Assembly: GCF_003425685.1 (NCBI RefSeq)
Contig: NZ_QJKM01000002.1
Location: 1 to 64,000 of the forward strand
Length of the DNA: 64,000 nucleotides
Source: Rhizobium terrae
Lineage (GTDB): Bacteria > Pseudomonadota > Alphaproteobacteria > Rhizobiales > Rhizobiaceae
Direction: 5' to 3'
Below are positions 26,343-33,804 of this stretch, piece by piece. The number at the start of each line of letters is the position of its first letter. Position 1 is the first letter of the stretch. Below the pieces are notes generated by a model that saw only the letters and a program-made list of their open reading frames with translations, made no database searches and was not told the origin of the DNA. Position numbers and translations under genes: made by a program.

Positions 26343-26969
26343 ATGTGCGACATCCTGCATATCGAATGGACCCTCACACCCAAAAACCCGCCCAGACCGA
26401 TCCTTGCCTGCAGCGGCTGCGGCGGACAGAAACCCTATCGCTCCGCCGGGCGCATCCGCCTCAACGCCAACGGCAAAAGGCTCGACGCCTGGCTCATCTA
26501 CAAATGCACGACCTGCGACGGCACCTGGAACCGCACGATCTTCGAACGGCAGAGCGTCCGCTCGCTCGATCCGGCCGTGCTGGAGGCGGTGCAGGCGAGC
26601 ACGCCGGATTTCGTCGCCCGGCTCGAATTCGACGCCGAGGCGCTGAAGGCCAGGGCGGGACGGGTCGAGGAAGACCCGGAATTGGAGGTCCGCAAGCGAA
26701 TGGTCTCCTCGATGTCGGGCTGGCGGCGGATCGAGATCGCATTCGTCCTCCCCTACCCGACAACCCTGCGGCTCGACCGGCTGCTCGCGGCCGAACTCGG
26801 GCTTTCCCGCAGCCGGCTGCAGAAACTGTTCGAGGCGGGCGAGATCAGGGCCCGGCCGGAGCGGAAGGACGTGTTGAAACGCACGGTGCGTGACGGGGCG
26901 GCGATCACCCTCGACCTCTCAGACGAGGCAGAGCGGATGGCGGTCGGACGGATGGCGATGGGTGGCTAA
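26343..26969 (+). CDS. DUF1062 family protein
   Basis: A 208-residue protein. It has two CxxC pairs in its N-terminal third (CSGCGGQK and KCTTCDGTWN), a probable zinc site. The C-terminal part has LRLDRLLAAELGLSRSRLQKLFEAGEI, resembling an S4-like RNA-binding fold. This combination defines DUF1062, which is widespread but uncharacterised. By fold one could guess an RNA-related role; that is inference only. It is a single gene. Confidence 0.85.
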   Translation: MCDILHIEWTLTPKNPPRPILACSGCGGQKPYRSAGRIRLNANGKRLDAWLIYKCTTCDGTWNRTIFERQSVRSLDPAVLEAVQASTPDFVARLEFDAEALKARAGRVEEDPELEVRKRMVSSMSGWRRIEIAFVLPYPTTLRLDRLLAAELGLSRSRLQKLFEAGEIRARPERKDVLKRTVRDGAAITLDLSDEAERMAVGRMAMGG

Positions 26970-27145
26970 AGATCGTTCGCCGGCCGACTTTTCGCAACGC
27001 CTCATCCGCGCCCTGCCGGACAGCTTCTCCCCGATGTCGGGCGGGCGGGGCCTTCAACCCGCCACAGCCTTGCCTCGGTGCCGCACTTGCCCCTTGCCCT
27101 GTCACCCTCTAGGATTTTCCTCGGCGGACAATAGGAGGGGCGAGG

Positions 27146-27355
27146 ATGATAGTTCCCTATCAGCAACTGATCAGCTGTGTGAACGAAAAGGGAACGGTGG
27201 TGACGGTTATCAGGGCTTCGCGCCAACCTGACAGACCTCTTACCGGTGAAGAACCTTCGGTTGTCTACTATACCTCCGATGGTTACCTCGTGGAGCGTAT
27301 ATCAGATGACACCTTTCGGATCATCCTTACCGGGGAAAAGCTGATCCGCGGCTGA
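27146..27355 (+). CDS. Small hypothetical protein, 69 residues
   Basis: A 69-residue soluble protein (MIVPYQQLISCVNEKG at the start) with no motif I recognise. GGAGGGGCGAGG lies directly upstream, so translation from the ATG at 27146 is likely. It contains alternating beta-like stretches (TVVTVIRASR, VVYYTSDGYLVERI). It stands alone between DUF1062 and a gene-poor region. Confidence 0.55.
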   Translation: MIVPYQQLISCVNEKGTVVTVIRASRQPDRPLTGEEPSVVYYTSDGYLVERISDDTFRIILTGEKLIRG

Positions 27356-27702
27356 GGATCGACCAGCAACAGAGTGCGATCCCTTCGCATTGCACCATCG
27401 TCACGTGCGGGAAGACTTTAACCAGCCGGAACCCAAAAGCTGACTTTGGTCGGGGCGGCTGCCGGGCTGATCCTGCTGGTCATCGGGTCATTCATATCAA
27501 GCATGATGATTGGCTTCATCCAGGCTCAGCTTCAGACACCTTACCCAAGCCACGGCTGTTTTAGCTGGACTCCGCTCCCTTAAAGAGTATGCTTACCCCA
27601 TCAAAGAGTATGCTTACCCCATCGTCACCCAGTTAACCCGTGAGCGGTGACGGCTGAGGGTTATTACGTGCTCCCGCCTGCTGAACGCCAGGAGGTGCCG
27701 TC
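27356..27702. other. Gene-poor region with a 21-bp tandem duplication
   Basis: The unit AAAGAGTATGCTTACCCCATC occurs at 27582-27602 and 27603-27623 without a mismatch. A 45-codon frame from a TTG at 27446 to 27583 encodes a hydrophobic helix but lacks a ribosome site; I do not count it as a gene. Confidence 0.6.
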
Positions 27703-27966
27703 GTGCCCGTTCTCTCGCAATCATCTATTTCACTGAATTCAGACCTGCATGTCCTTCTGACGTGGGCCGGTAGGTTCAGCGCCGACGAACGATGCCAGCA
27801 AATGCTAATCAAGCGGACGATCGCGATGATTGGCGACAATCCGGATCTCATTGAAGATGGCCCGCTCGAATACGCACTGTTTCGAGTGATGCGCCGCTTG
27901 GTGATAGAAGATCTGGCGCCTCCTCGGGGCCAGATACCGGCCGAGCGTTTAGACCGCGTCCTTTAA
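27703..27966 (+). CDS. Small hypothetical protein, 87 residues
   Basis: An 87-residue helical, slightly acidic protein. It begins with GTG at 27703, strongly supported by AGGAGG at 27690-27695 with a 7-base spacer. No known domain is recognised; the segment IEDGPLEYALFRVMRRLVIEDL looks like an amphipathic helix pair. Lower GC than the neighbours hints at acquisition or rapid change. Confidence 0.6.
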   Translation: MPVLSQSSISLNSDLHVLLTWAGRFSADERCQQMLIKRTIAMIGDNPDLIEDGPLEYALFRVMRRLVIEDLAPPRGQIPAERLDRVL

Positions 27967-28006
27967 ATATCAAAGCCCCTTTTGCCGGGAAGTCTGTCGT
28001 ACGGCT

Positions 28007-28038
28007 GGGCTCGCGCCTTGGCGGACCGGCGCGAGCCC
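28007..28038. terminator. Strong GC hairpin after the 87-residue gene
   Basis: GGGCTCGCGCC at 28007-28017 pairs perfectly with GGCGCGAGCCC at 28028-28038 around a 10-base loop. No T-run follows, so it may be a Rho-independent-like stop or part of a repeat. It lies between convergent genes. Confidence 0.5.
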
Positions 28039-28205
28039 GCATGCGGAGAAAGGGTGAGGGGCAAGGCGGCGTATCGGTATCCTTTGGCATCGGCCGGCCG
28101 GCCCGCTTCCTGCACCTCCTCCAGATACCGCCAGCAATCCGGCCGGGAGCCCTCCACGTCGTCAAGCTCGTAAACCTCGGCAAGCCCGCCGCTCGACAGT
28201 CCGGC

Positions 28206-28709
28206 TTAGCCCGAGACCTTCAGCTCCATGCAGGTGAGGTCGAGCCAGCGGCCGAACTTGGTACCGACCTCGGAAAACCTGCCGGCGATGCGGAAGCCGA
28301 GCTTTTCGTGGAGCCGGATGGAGGCCGCGTTTTCCGATTCGATCGCGGCGATCATCACATGCACGCCGTTCGAGGCGGCGCGGGCAATCAGTTCCTGCAT
28401 CAGCAGCCGGCCGATGCCGCCGCCGCGGGCTTCGCGGTGAACATAGACCGAATGTTCGACCGTGTGGCGATAGCCGTCGAAGGCGCGCCAGTCACCATAG
28501 GAGGCGTAACCGGCTACCCGGCCGTCGATTTCGGCCGCCAGCACCGGAAAGCCGCGGGCCGTGCGGGCCGCGAACCAGTCCCTGCGGTTCGCCAGATCGA
28601 CCATAACCTCGTTCCAGATTGCCGTCGTGTTGGCGACCGCATCATTATAGATCTCCATGATGATCGGCAGATCGGCTTCGGTTGCGTCGCGAACGCGAAT
28701 TTCGGTCAT
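28206..28709 (-). CDS. GNAT acetyltransferase, phosphinothricin acetyltransferase type
   Basis: A 167-residue GNAT protein. The order of parts matches the Pat/Bar group: RDATEADLPIIMEIYNDAVANTTAIW, then the FDGYRHTVEHSVYVH strand, then the acetyl-CoA loop REARGGGIGRLLM, then IESENAASIRLHEKLGF. Such enzymes acetylate phosphinothricin, methionine sulfoximine or related amines. The start MTEIRVRDA at 28709 is chosen over an ATG six codons earlier because it fits family length. It is monocistronic. Confidence 0.88.
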   Translation of the reverse strand: MTEIRVRDATEADLPIIMEIYNDAVANTTAIWNEVMVDLANRRDWFAARTARGFPVLAAEIDGRVAGYASYGDWRAFDGYRHTVEHSVYVHREARGGGIGRLLMQELIARAASNGVHVMIAAIESENAASIRLHEKLGFRIAGRFSEVGTKFGRWLDLTCMELKVSG

Positions 28710-28938
28710 AGGGGTGTCCACTATCATGCTACTTCGTCTACTATAGCAGACGGCAAGGCGCTGTCCAGAAGTACCAAAGGCAGCATTATTCTCTACGTTC
28801 GGGCCATCCGGCTCTGCACGACGCGTCGGGCTTCATGATGCTGGAATCCCGCAGAACGGAGCTGAAGGTCTACGCGATCGTCAAGCGGCTGGTCGGAAGC
28901 TCAAATCCGCGGCATGTGCACCATGACGGGAAGCGGGA

Positions 28939-29607
28939 TCACAGGCTGCTGCCGGGCAGGCTGAAACAGGTGATCACAGCGCTGTAATGCACGGCTGCCG
29001 CGGCAACCACGAAACCGTGCCAGATGGCGTTCTGGAAACGCAGCCTTTCCCAGACATGGAAGATGACGCCGAGCGAGTAGATCAGCCCGCCGATGACGAT
29101 CAGCCAGACGGTGACGCCCGGCAGATATTGCGATACCGGCCCCATGACCATCACGCCGCTCCAGCCCATGGCCAGGTAGAGCAGGATCGCCAGCCGGTCG
29201 TACCGGCCGGGAAACAGGCATTTCAGCACGATGCCGAAGACGGCTGTGGCCCACATCGCGATCAGCATGCCGAAGATCCACGGGTCGTCGGCGCCCCGTT
29301 CCAGGAACGGCGTGTAGGTGGCGGCGATGAGGATGAAGATCGCCGAATGGTCCAGCCGCCTCAGGATCCACTTGGTGCGGGAATGCGGCCAGATATTGTA
29401 GGTGAAGGAGATGGACAGGCAGAGGACCAGGCCCAGACCGTAGATCCAGGCAGCGGCGATGCCTCCGTGGCTCGACCAGACGGTGGCATAAAAGATCAGC
29501 GCGGTCGCGCCGACCAGCGCAAACACAATGCCGACACCGTTGACGATGCCATCCGCGACGATCTCGTGGAAATCGTATCTGCGCCCGAATTTGAAAAGTT
29601 CGCTCAT
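28939..29607 (-). CDS. Hemolysin III family membrane protein (TrhA/PAQR)
   Basis: A 222-residue protein with seven predicted helices of the PAQR/hemolysin III family: IVNGVGIVFALVGATALI, then SFTYNIWPHSRTKWILRRLDHSAIFILIAATYTPF, and a conserved FHVWERLRFQNAIWHGFV with the late histidines. The His/Asp/Ser set fits a metal site in the membrane. Bacterial members affect membrane lipid balance. The ATG at 29607 follows GGGAAGG. It is the last of three genes reading left, after dksA-like and usp. Confidence 0.85.
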   Translation of the reverse strand: MSELFKFGRRYDFHEIVADGIVNGVGIVFALVGATALIFYATVWSSHGGIAAAWIYGLGLVLCLSISFTYNIWPHSRTKWILRRLDHSAIFILIAATYTPFLERGADDPWIFGMLIAMWATAVFGIVLKCLFPGRYDRLAILLYLAMGWSGVMVMGPVSQYLPGVTVWLIVIGGLIYSLGVIFHVWERLRFQNAIWHGFVVAAAAVHYSAVITCFSLPGSSL

Positions 29608-29691
29608 TCTGCCTTCCCGCCTGATCGTTCCAGAATGGGACCAGCCGCGACGGAAGACAAGAGAGCCGCGATTCACATTCGGTTTCCCGCG

Positions 29692-30024
29692 TTAACCTCG
29701 GCGGGAAACCTCTTCCGCGCAGGCTTGGCAGAGCGGTGCATGCGGCACGGTTTCGAGGCGTTTTTCGGCGATCGGCGCGCCGCAGCGGGTGCAGGTGCCG
29801 AACGTGCCGGCGGCGATGCGGCCAAGTGCCGCGTCGATCGCCACGAGCTCGCGTTCGCCGGTTTCTCCAAGCTCTTCCAGCACTTCGTCATTGTTGCGCT
29901 CGATGGCGCGGTCGTCGTCGTCGGGATTGCGGGGAGCGGTGAAATCCTGCTCGATGCGGTTCAGGCGGATTTCGAGCTCGTCCTTGCGGGCCCGGAGGAT
30001 GGTTTCGTATCTCGCCGTATTCAT
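29692..30024 (-). CDS. TraR/DksA-type zinc-finger protein
   Basis: A 110-residue protein with an N-terminal coiled-coil (ILRARKDELEIRLNRIEQDF) and a C-terminal four-cysteine zinc finger (CTRCGAPIAEKRLE, then CQAC). The pattern fits short DksA/TraR proteins that enter the secondary channel of RNA polymerase. The short coiled-coil distinguishes it from full-length DksA. It lies 13 bases after usp and 84 bases before the hemolysin III gene, so an operon is likely. Confidence 0.9.
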   Translation of the reverse strand: MNTARYETILRARKDELEIRLNRIEQDFTAPRNPDDDDRAIERNNDEVLEELGETGERELVAIDAALGRIAAGTFGTCTRCGAPIAEKRLETVPHAPLCQACAEEVSRRG

Positions 30025-30037
30025 GATGATTTCCTCC

Positions 30038-30448
30038 TCAGCGGTCGATCAGCACTGAACAGGTCGCATGCCTGACGATGCGGTCTGCCGTGGCGCCGAT
30101 AAAATAGTTCGAAAGATCGGGTACATGCGAGGCGATGACGATGAGGTCCGCCTCCCGCTCCAGCGAGGCGGCGAGGATTTCCCGCGCCGGAGACCCCTGA
30201 CGGATCTCGATCTCCGCGGCGGCGCCGACCTTCTCCATGAGGCCGACGAGGATCTGCTCCGCCTCCTGGCGTGCCTTGACGATCATGTCCACGGCAAGGT
30301 CGGAGACGAGGTATCCCGGCAGGTCCTCGACGACGTTCAGGAGCAGGAGCGTGCCACCCTGATCGAGCAGTGTGACCGCCTTGCGGTATATCCGCTCGCC
30401 CTTTTCCAGCTGGGCCGTGTCCACCGCGACGATAATCTTCCTGTACAT
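30038..30448 (-). CDS. Universal stress protein
   Basis: A 136-residue UspA-fold protein: MYRKIIVAVD at the start, REILAASLEREADLIVIASHVPDLSNYFIGATADRIVRHATCSVLI at the end. The GxxxG-like ATP loop (IGATADRIVRH) is close to consensus but has Ala where ATP-binding members have Gly. It is the first gene of a three-gene unit. A FixK/FNR-type box lies 54 bases upstream, so induction under low oxygen is likely. Confidence 0.9.
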   Translation of the reverse strand: MYRKIIVAVDTAQLEKGERIYRKAVTLLDQGGTLLLLNVVEDLPGYLVSDLAVDMIVKARQEAEQILVGLMEKVGAAAEIEIRQGSPAREILAASLEREADLIVIASHVPDLSNYFIGATADRIVRHATCSVLIDR

Positions 30449-30501
30449 GGTCTACCCTTTCCCTTTTCGGCCCTTCCTAGGCCGGCAGGCTTTTGCCGGC
30501 C

Positions 30502-30515
30502 TTGATCGCGGTCAA
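30502..30515. promoter_or_regulatory. FixK/FNR-type box upstream of usp
   Basis: TTGATCGCGGTCAA is a perfect match to the rhizobial FixK pattern TTGA-N6-TCAA and 9 of 10 to the FNR pattern TTGAT-N4-ATCAA. It lies 54 bases before the usp start codon. Confidence 0.7.
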
Positions 30516-30649
30516 GCCGGCACAAATCCACCGTCAACGGATATGAAACAATCCATCGCCGTTTCGGGGTCTTTCGTGAACGACGCGGCGAGCTCATATA
30601 CACGGCAACAGGTGCCGATCAGGACGCCCACGAGCCAAGAGGATTCCCA

Positions 30650-31513
30650 ATGTCCGCCGCTGCCCAACCTTTCGCACTCACCCGCCCCGCCCATGTGCGC
30701 GGTGCCCATCTCATCGTTGGCGACCTGCCGCTGGTGTCCGGCTTCTACCAGAAGATCATCGGCCTGCAGGTGATCGAGAAGACGGCGAGCGGCGAAGTGC
30801 TGGGCGTCGGAGGACAGCCGCTCCTGATGCTGACGACCGGCAACAATGTCGCCCGCGCGCCGCGCAATGCCGCCGGCCTGTTCCACACCGCTTTCCTGGT
30901 GCCGAACCGGCAGGAACTTGCCCACTGGCTTGCCCATGCCGCCCATAACGACATCCGGCTCGACGGCGCTTCCGATCATCTGGTCAGCGAGGCGATCTAT
31001 CTTTCCGATCCGGAAGGCAACGGCATCGAGATCTATCGCGACCGCAGGCCGGAGGAATGGAACTACCGTCCCGACGGGACCGTCAGCATGGCAACCGAAC
31101 GGCTGAACCTGCAGGAGCTCTACGGCAGCGCGCCGCAGACGAACTGGAACGGCATGGCGGAGGGCACGGCCGTCGGCCACATCCACCTCCAGGTCGGCGA
31201 CATTCCGCAGGCGGACGCCTTCTACCGCGACGTGCTGGGCCTCAAGGTGATGGCGCGCTATCCCGGCGCGAGCTTCTTTGCCACCGGCGACTACCATCAC
31301 CACATCGCCGCCAATATCTGGAACAGCCGCGGCGCCCGTGCCCGCGAAGGCAATTTGACCGGCCTTTCGGACTACACGGTGCGGTTCAACGACAAGGCGG
31401 CGCTCGACAGGGCGGTGAGCGCACTGGACGCCCAGGAGATCGCCACGCGCAAGACCGCCGAAGGCATCTCCCTCAAGGATCCGTGGGGCATCGGCCTGAC
31501 ACTCGCCGCCTGA
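30650..31513 (+). CDS. Two-domain VOC protein (catechol 2,3-dioxygenase CatE-like)
   Basis: A 287-residue protein with two vicinal-oxygen-chelate domains. Domain 1 has RGAHLIVGDLPLVSGFYQKIIGL and a metal-type His and Glu (FHTAFLV, DPEGNGIEIY). Domain 2 starts at VGHIHLQVGDIPQADAFYRDVLGL. The layout fits extradiol dioxygenase CatE or a glyoxalase relative; the substrate is unknown. The gene is divergent from usp. The ATG at 30650 follows AAGAGGA. Confidence 0.85.
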   Translation: MSAAAQPFALTRPAHVRGAHLIVGDLPLVSGFYQKIIGLQVIEKTASGEVLGVGGQPLLMLTTGNNVARAPRNAAGLFHTAFLVPNRQELAHWLAHAAHNDIRLDGASDHLVSEAIYLSDPEGNGIEIYRDRRPEEWNYRPDGTVSMATERLNLQELYGSAPQTNWNGMAEGTAVGHIHLQVGDIPQADAFYRDVLGLKVMARYPGASFFATGDYHHHIAANIWNSRGARAREGNLTGLSDYTVRFNDKAALDRAVSALDAQEIATRKTAEGISLKDPWGIGLTLAA

Positions 31514-31599
31514 TCTCCCTCAAGTCTCCCCGCCAGGGCGGCGTTCCGGAACCGGAGCGCCGCTTTCGCGTTGAGAGGCATCACGGGGACCCCTGACAC

Positions 31600-32760
31600 A
31601 TGGCCAGTATGAGCGCCCGCGCAAGCGACAAGCCGAAGAAACGCCTGATCGACATCGCCACGCCCCGCAAGGAGGCCGCACCGAATGCCGAGGAGTTGGA
31701 GCTCGGCGAACCCCATATCCTGGGGCGGGAGGCGCTCGACGTCGCCATGGCCTGGGCGGTGATCGGCATTTTCGCGATCGCGTTTTTCGCCATCGTCCAC
31801 ACCATGTCGCTGATCCTCATCCCGGTGACATTGGCGGTGGTGGTGGGCCTCATCCTCGGGCTGCTCGCCGACCGGCTCGGCCAAGCCGGGGTCCCGCGCT
31901 TCGGCATCGCGCTTGCCCTGTCGGCACTGGTCTTCGCGACCCTCTTCCTGATCGTCAACGCGCTCGCCGAACCGGTCGCCACCCTGGTCAAGGAAGCGCC
32001 GAACTTCATCGAGCGGACGATCGACCGCATCATGCCCTTCCTCGAAAGCCAGCACTGGCTCAACATCTCGCCCGCCACCTTCGAGACCGGGCCGATGTCG
32101 ATGCAGTCGCTGATCGAGAATTCCGGCAATATCCTCGGGGTCGTCACCGCCAACCTGACCCCGGCGATCATCCAGGGGATGATCTTCTTCGCCGCCCTGC
32201 TGCTTTTCCTCTACGGGCGCCTGAGGCTGCGGCGCACCATCATCCTCGCCTTCCCGACCAGGCGCCAGCGGCTGATGACGATCCGCGTCCTCAATTCGAT
32301 CGATCGGGTGCTCGGCTATTATTTCGCGACCGCCAGCGTGCTCTATTTCGGGCTGGGCGTCATCATGACGCTGATCGCCTATTTCGGCGGCCTCGCCATG
32401 CCGGTGCTCTGGGGCCTGTTCGCCTTCCTGTCGAGCTTCATTCCCTTTCTCGGCATCACGCTGATGACGATCTCGGTGGCGGCCGCCGGCATCCTCACCC
32501 ATGATGCGCTGATCCTCGGCCTCATCCCGGCCGTCGTCTTCTTTTCGGTGCACCTCGTCATGGAGAACCTGGTCTTCCCGGCGATCATGGGACGGCAGTG
32601 GGAGATCAATCCCTTCATCGTCTTCATTGCCATCCTGTTCTGGACGTGGATGTGGGGTGCGGTCGGCGCGATGCTGGCGCTGCCGCTGTCGCTGATCATG
32701 ATGACCGTGCTTTCCGAGCTCTTCCCCGAACGAAAAGCCACGCCGCACCTGCCCGGCTGA
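31600..32760 (+). CDS. AI-2E family transporter
   Basis: A 386-residue membrane protein of the AI-2E (PF01594-type) family with about eight helices. After a 50-residue basic soluble start it shows the family pattern in LILIPVTLAVVVGLILGLLADRL and in GLFAFLSSFIPFLGITL, with ENLVFPAIMGRQWEINPFIV near the end. Members export small compounds or act as Na+/H+ antiporters; autoinducer-2 export is only one example. It is not linked to neighbouring genes. Confidence 0.88.
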   Translation: MASMSARASDKPKKRLIDIATPRKEAAPNAEELELGEPHILGREALDVAMAWAVIGIFAIAFFAIVHTMSLILIPVTLAVVVGLILGLLADRLGQAGVPRFGIALALSALVFATLFLIVNALAEPVATLVKEAPNFIERTIDRIMPFLESQHWLNISPATFETGPMSMQSLIENSGNILGVVTANLTPAIIQGMIFFAALLLFLYGRLRLRRTIILAFPTRRQRLMTIRVLNSIDRVLGYYFATASVLYFGLGVIMTLIAYFGGLAMPVLWGLFAFLSSFIPFLGITLMTISVAAAGILTHDALILGLIPAVVFFSVHLVMENLVFPAIMGRQWEINPFIVFIAILFWTWMWGAVGAMLALPLSLIMMTVLSELFPERKATPHLPG

Positions 32761-32863
32761 ACGGAGTCCGGGGGGCGGACATCGCATCTTCCGGCCTCAG
32801 GCGCCGCCGAACCGGGATGAAGAACGGTCGACGGCCTGCCGCCGGCCGGCCGGAACGCGGGCG

Positions 32864-33256
32864 TCAGTCGTAGAGATAATATTTCTCCCACTGCTCCTTC
32901 GGCACTTTCGAGCCGATCTTGTAGTCGAAGGACATGATCTTCAGGCCCTTGTCGCCGGTCTCGCACTGGTATTTGAGACGATACCAATCGCCGCCGGACC
33001 GGAAGACGGCGCCCGGCGCGCGGATCTCGTTGCCGGCCTCGATCGGATCGGCGAAGGTGTAGGCGATCACCTTGTCCGGCTTGAACTCGCCCTTTGCATC
33101 CTCCTTGATGCGGTCCATCGCCTCGATATCGCAACGCTGCTCGCGCCGCTCATCGGGTGCGAGTGCATCGAGCTGCTTGACGATGCGGGCGTCGAGCGCA
33201 TGCGCGGTTGAAACGGAAATCAGCGCGAAAACCACCAGCGGCAGCGTTTTCTTCAT
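32864..33256 (-). CDS. DUF930 family secreted protein
   Basis: A 130-residue protein with a signal peptide (MKKTLPLVVFALISVSTAHA). The mature part matches DUF930: LDARIVKQLDALAPDERREQRCDIEAMDRI, then WYRLKYQCETGDKGLKIMSFDYKIG, ending KEQWEKYYLYD. Two cysteines probably form a disulfide. It is periplasmic and of unknown role. The start at 33256 fits the signal peptide better than an ATG five codons earlier. Confidence 0.85.
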   Translation of the reverse strand: MKKTLPLVVFALISVSTAHALDARIVKQLDALAPDERREQRCDIEAMDRIKEDAKGEFKPDKVIAYTFADPIEAGNEIRAPGAVFRSGGDWYRLKYQCETGDKGLKIMSFDYKIGSKVPKEQWEKYYLYD

Positions 33257-33374
33257 GTCGTTCCCATCCAAGATGACTCAAGGGAGGGCGATAACTAGGA
33301 GATGGTCGGACAATTGACCACCTACCACAACGGGAAATAGGATGATGTGATCGGGTGGGGTAAAAGATCGGACC

Positions 33375-33518
33375 ATGGCGGACGCGACGCTTTCGGATGC
33401 GAAGAAAGAGCAAATTAAGCTGCGAGCGACGTTCGTCAACAATATCGCGATCGGGGTGATATTAATCGGCGTTTTTACGCCGGTTACCCGGTTGATATAT
33501 GGCGATATCAACGCATAG
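33375..33518 (+). CDS. Small membrane protein, 47 residues
   Basis: A 47-residue protein with a charged N-terminal helix (MADATLSDAKKEQIKLRATF) and one membrane helix (NNIAIGVILIGVFTPVTRL), ending near YGDINA. It is followed by another tiny membrane protein at 33616. The polar-then-hydrophobic pattern and clean codon use suggest a real gene. The ribosome site is weak. Confidence 0.55.
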   Translation: MADATLSDAKKEQIKLRATFVNNIAIGVILIGVFTPVTRLIYGDINA

Positions 33519-33615
33519 ATCAGCAGCTTTTGGTTTATCGGTTCGCCGATGGGTTGTTTCCATTAGGTGTAGCATTACATTTTGTGGCAACGAGGTTGCT
33601 AGGAAAGCTTGGCAA

Positions 33616-33729
33616 ATGACCGAGGAAATCATCATTGCCCTGACGCCGGTCATTGGATTGGCAATGGTCGTCGCCTTCGTCTGGTGGCAGAACGAACGAG
33701 ACACGCGACCACATAACGATAGGAAGTAA
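33616..33729 (+). CDS. Small membrane protein, 37 residues
   Basis: A 37-residue peptide with one membrane helix (IIIALTPVIGLAMVVAFVWW) and a polar C-terminus. AGGAAAG at 33601-33607 lies 8 bases before the ATG. It lies just before the oligopeptidase gene. It may form a unit with the small gene at 33375. Confidence 0.5.
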   Translation: MTEEIIIALTPVIGLAMVVAFVWWQNERDTRPHNDRK

Positions 33730-33804
33730 CCGCCTCTCCCGCTTGCCTCCGGCCCAAGCGCCGCCTATCTCTGGCACTCCTCTCATTGTTCCCGGAGTGC
33801 TTCC

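Noticed and set aside
27446-27583. Possible 45-codon membrane peptide starting at TTG
   Set aside because: No ribosome site, no ATG, and its end runs into the tandem repeat. The hydrophobic stretch alone is not enough.
28835-28987. 50-codon frame starting ATGATG
   Set aside because: It overlaps the 3' end of the hemolysin III gene on the opposite strand and has no family or ribosome-site support.
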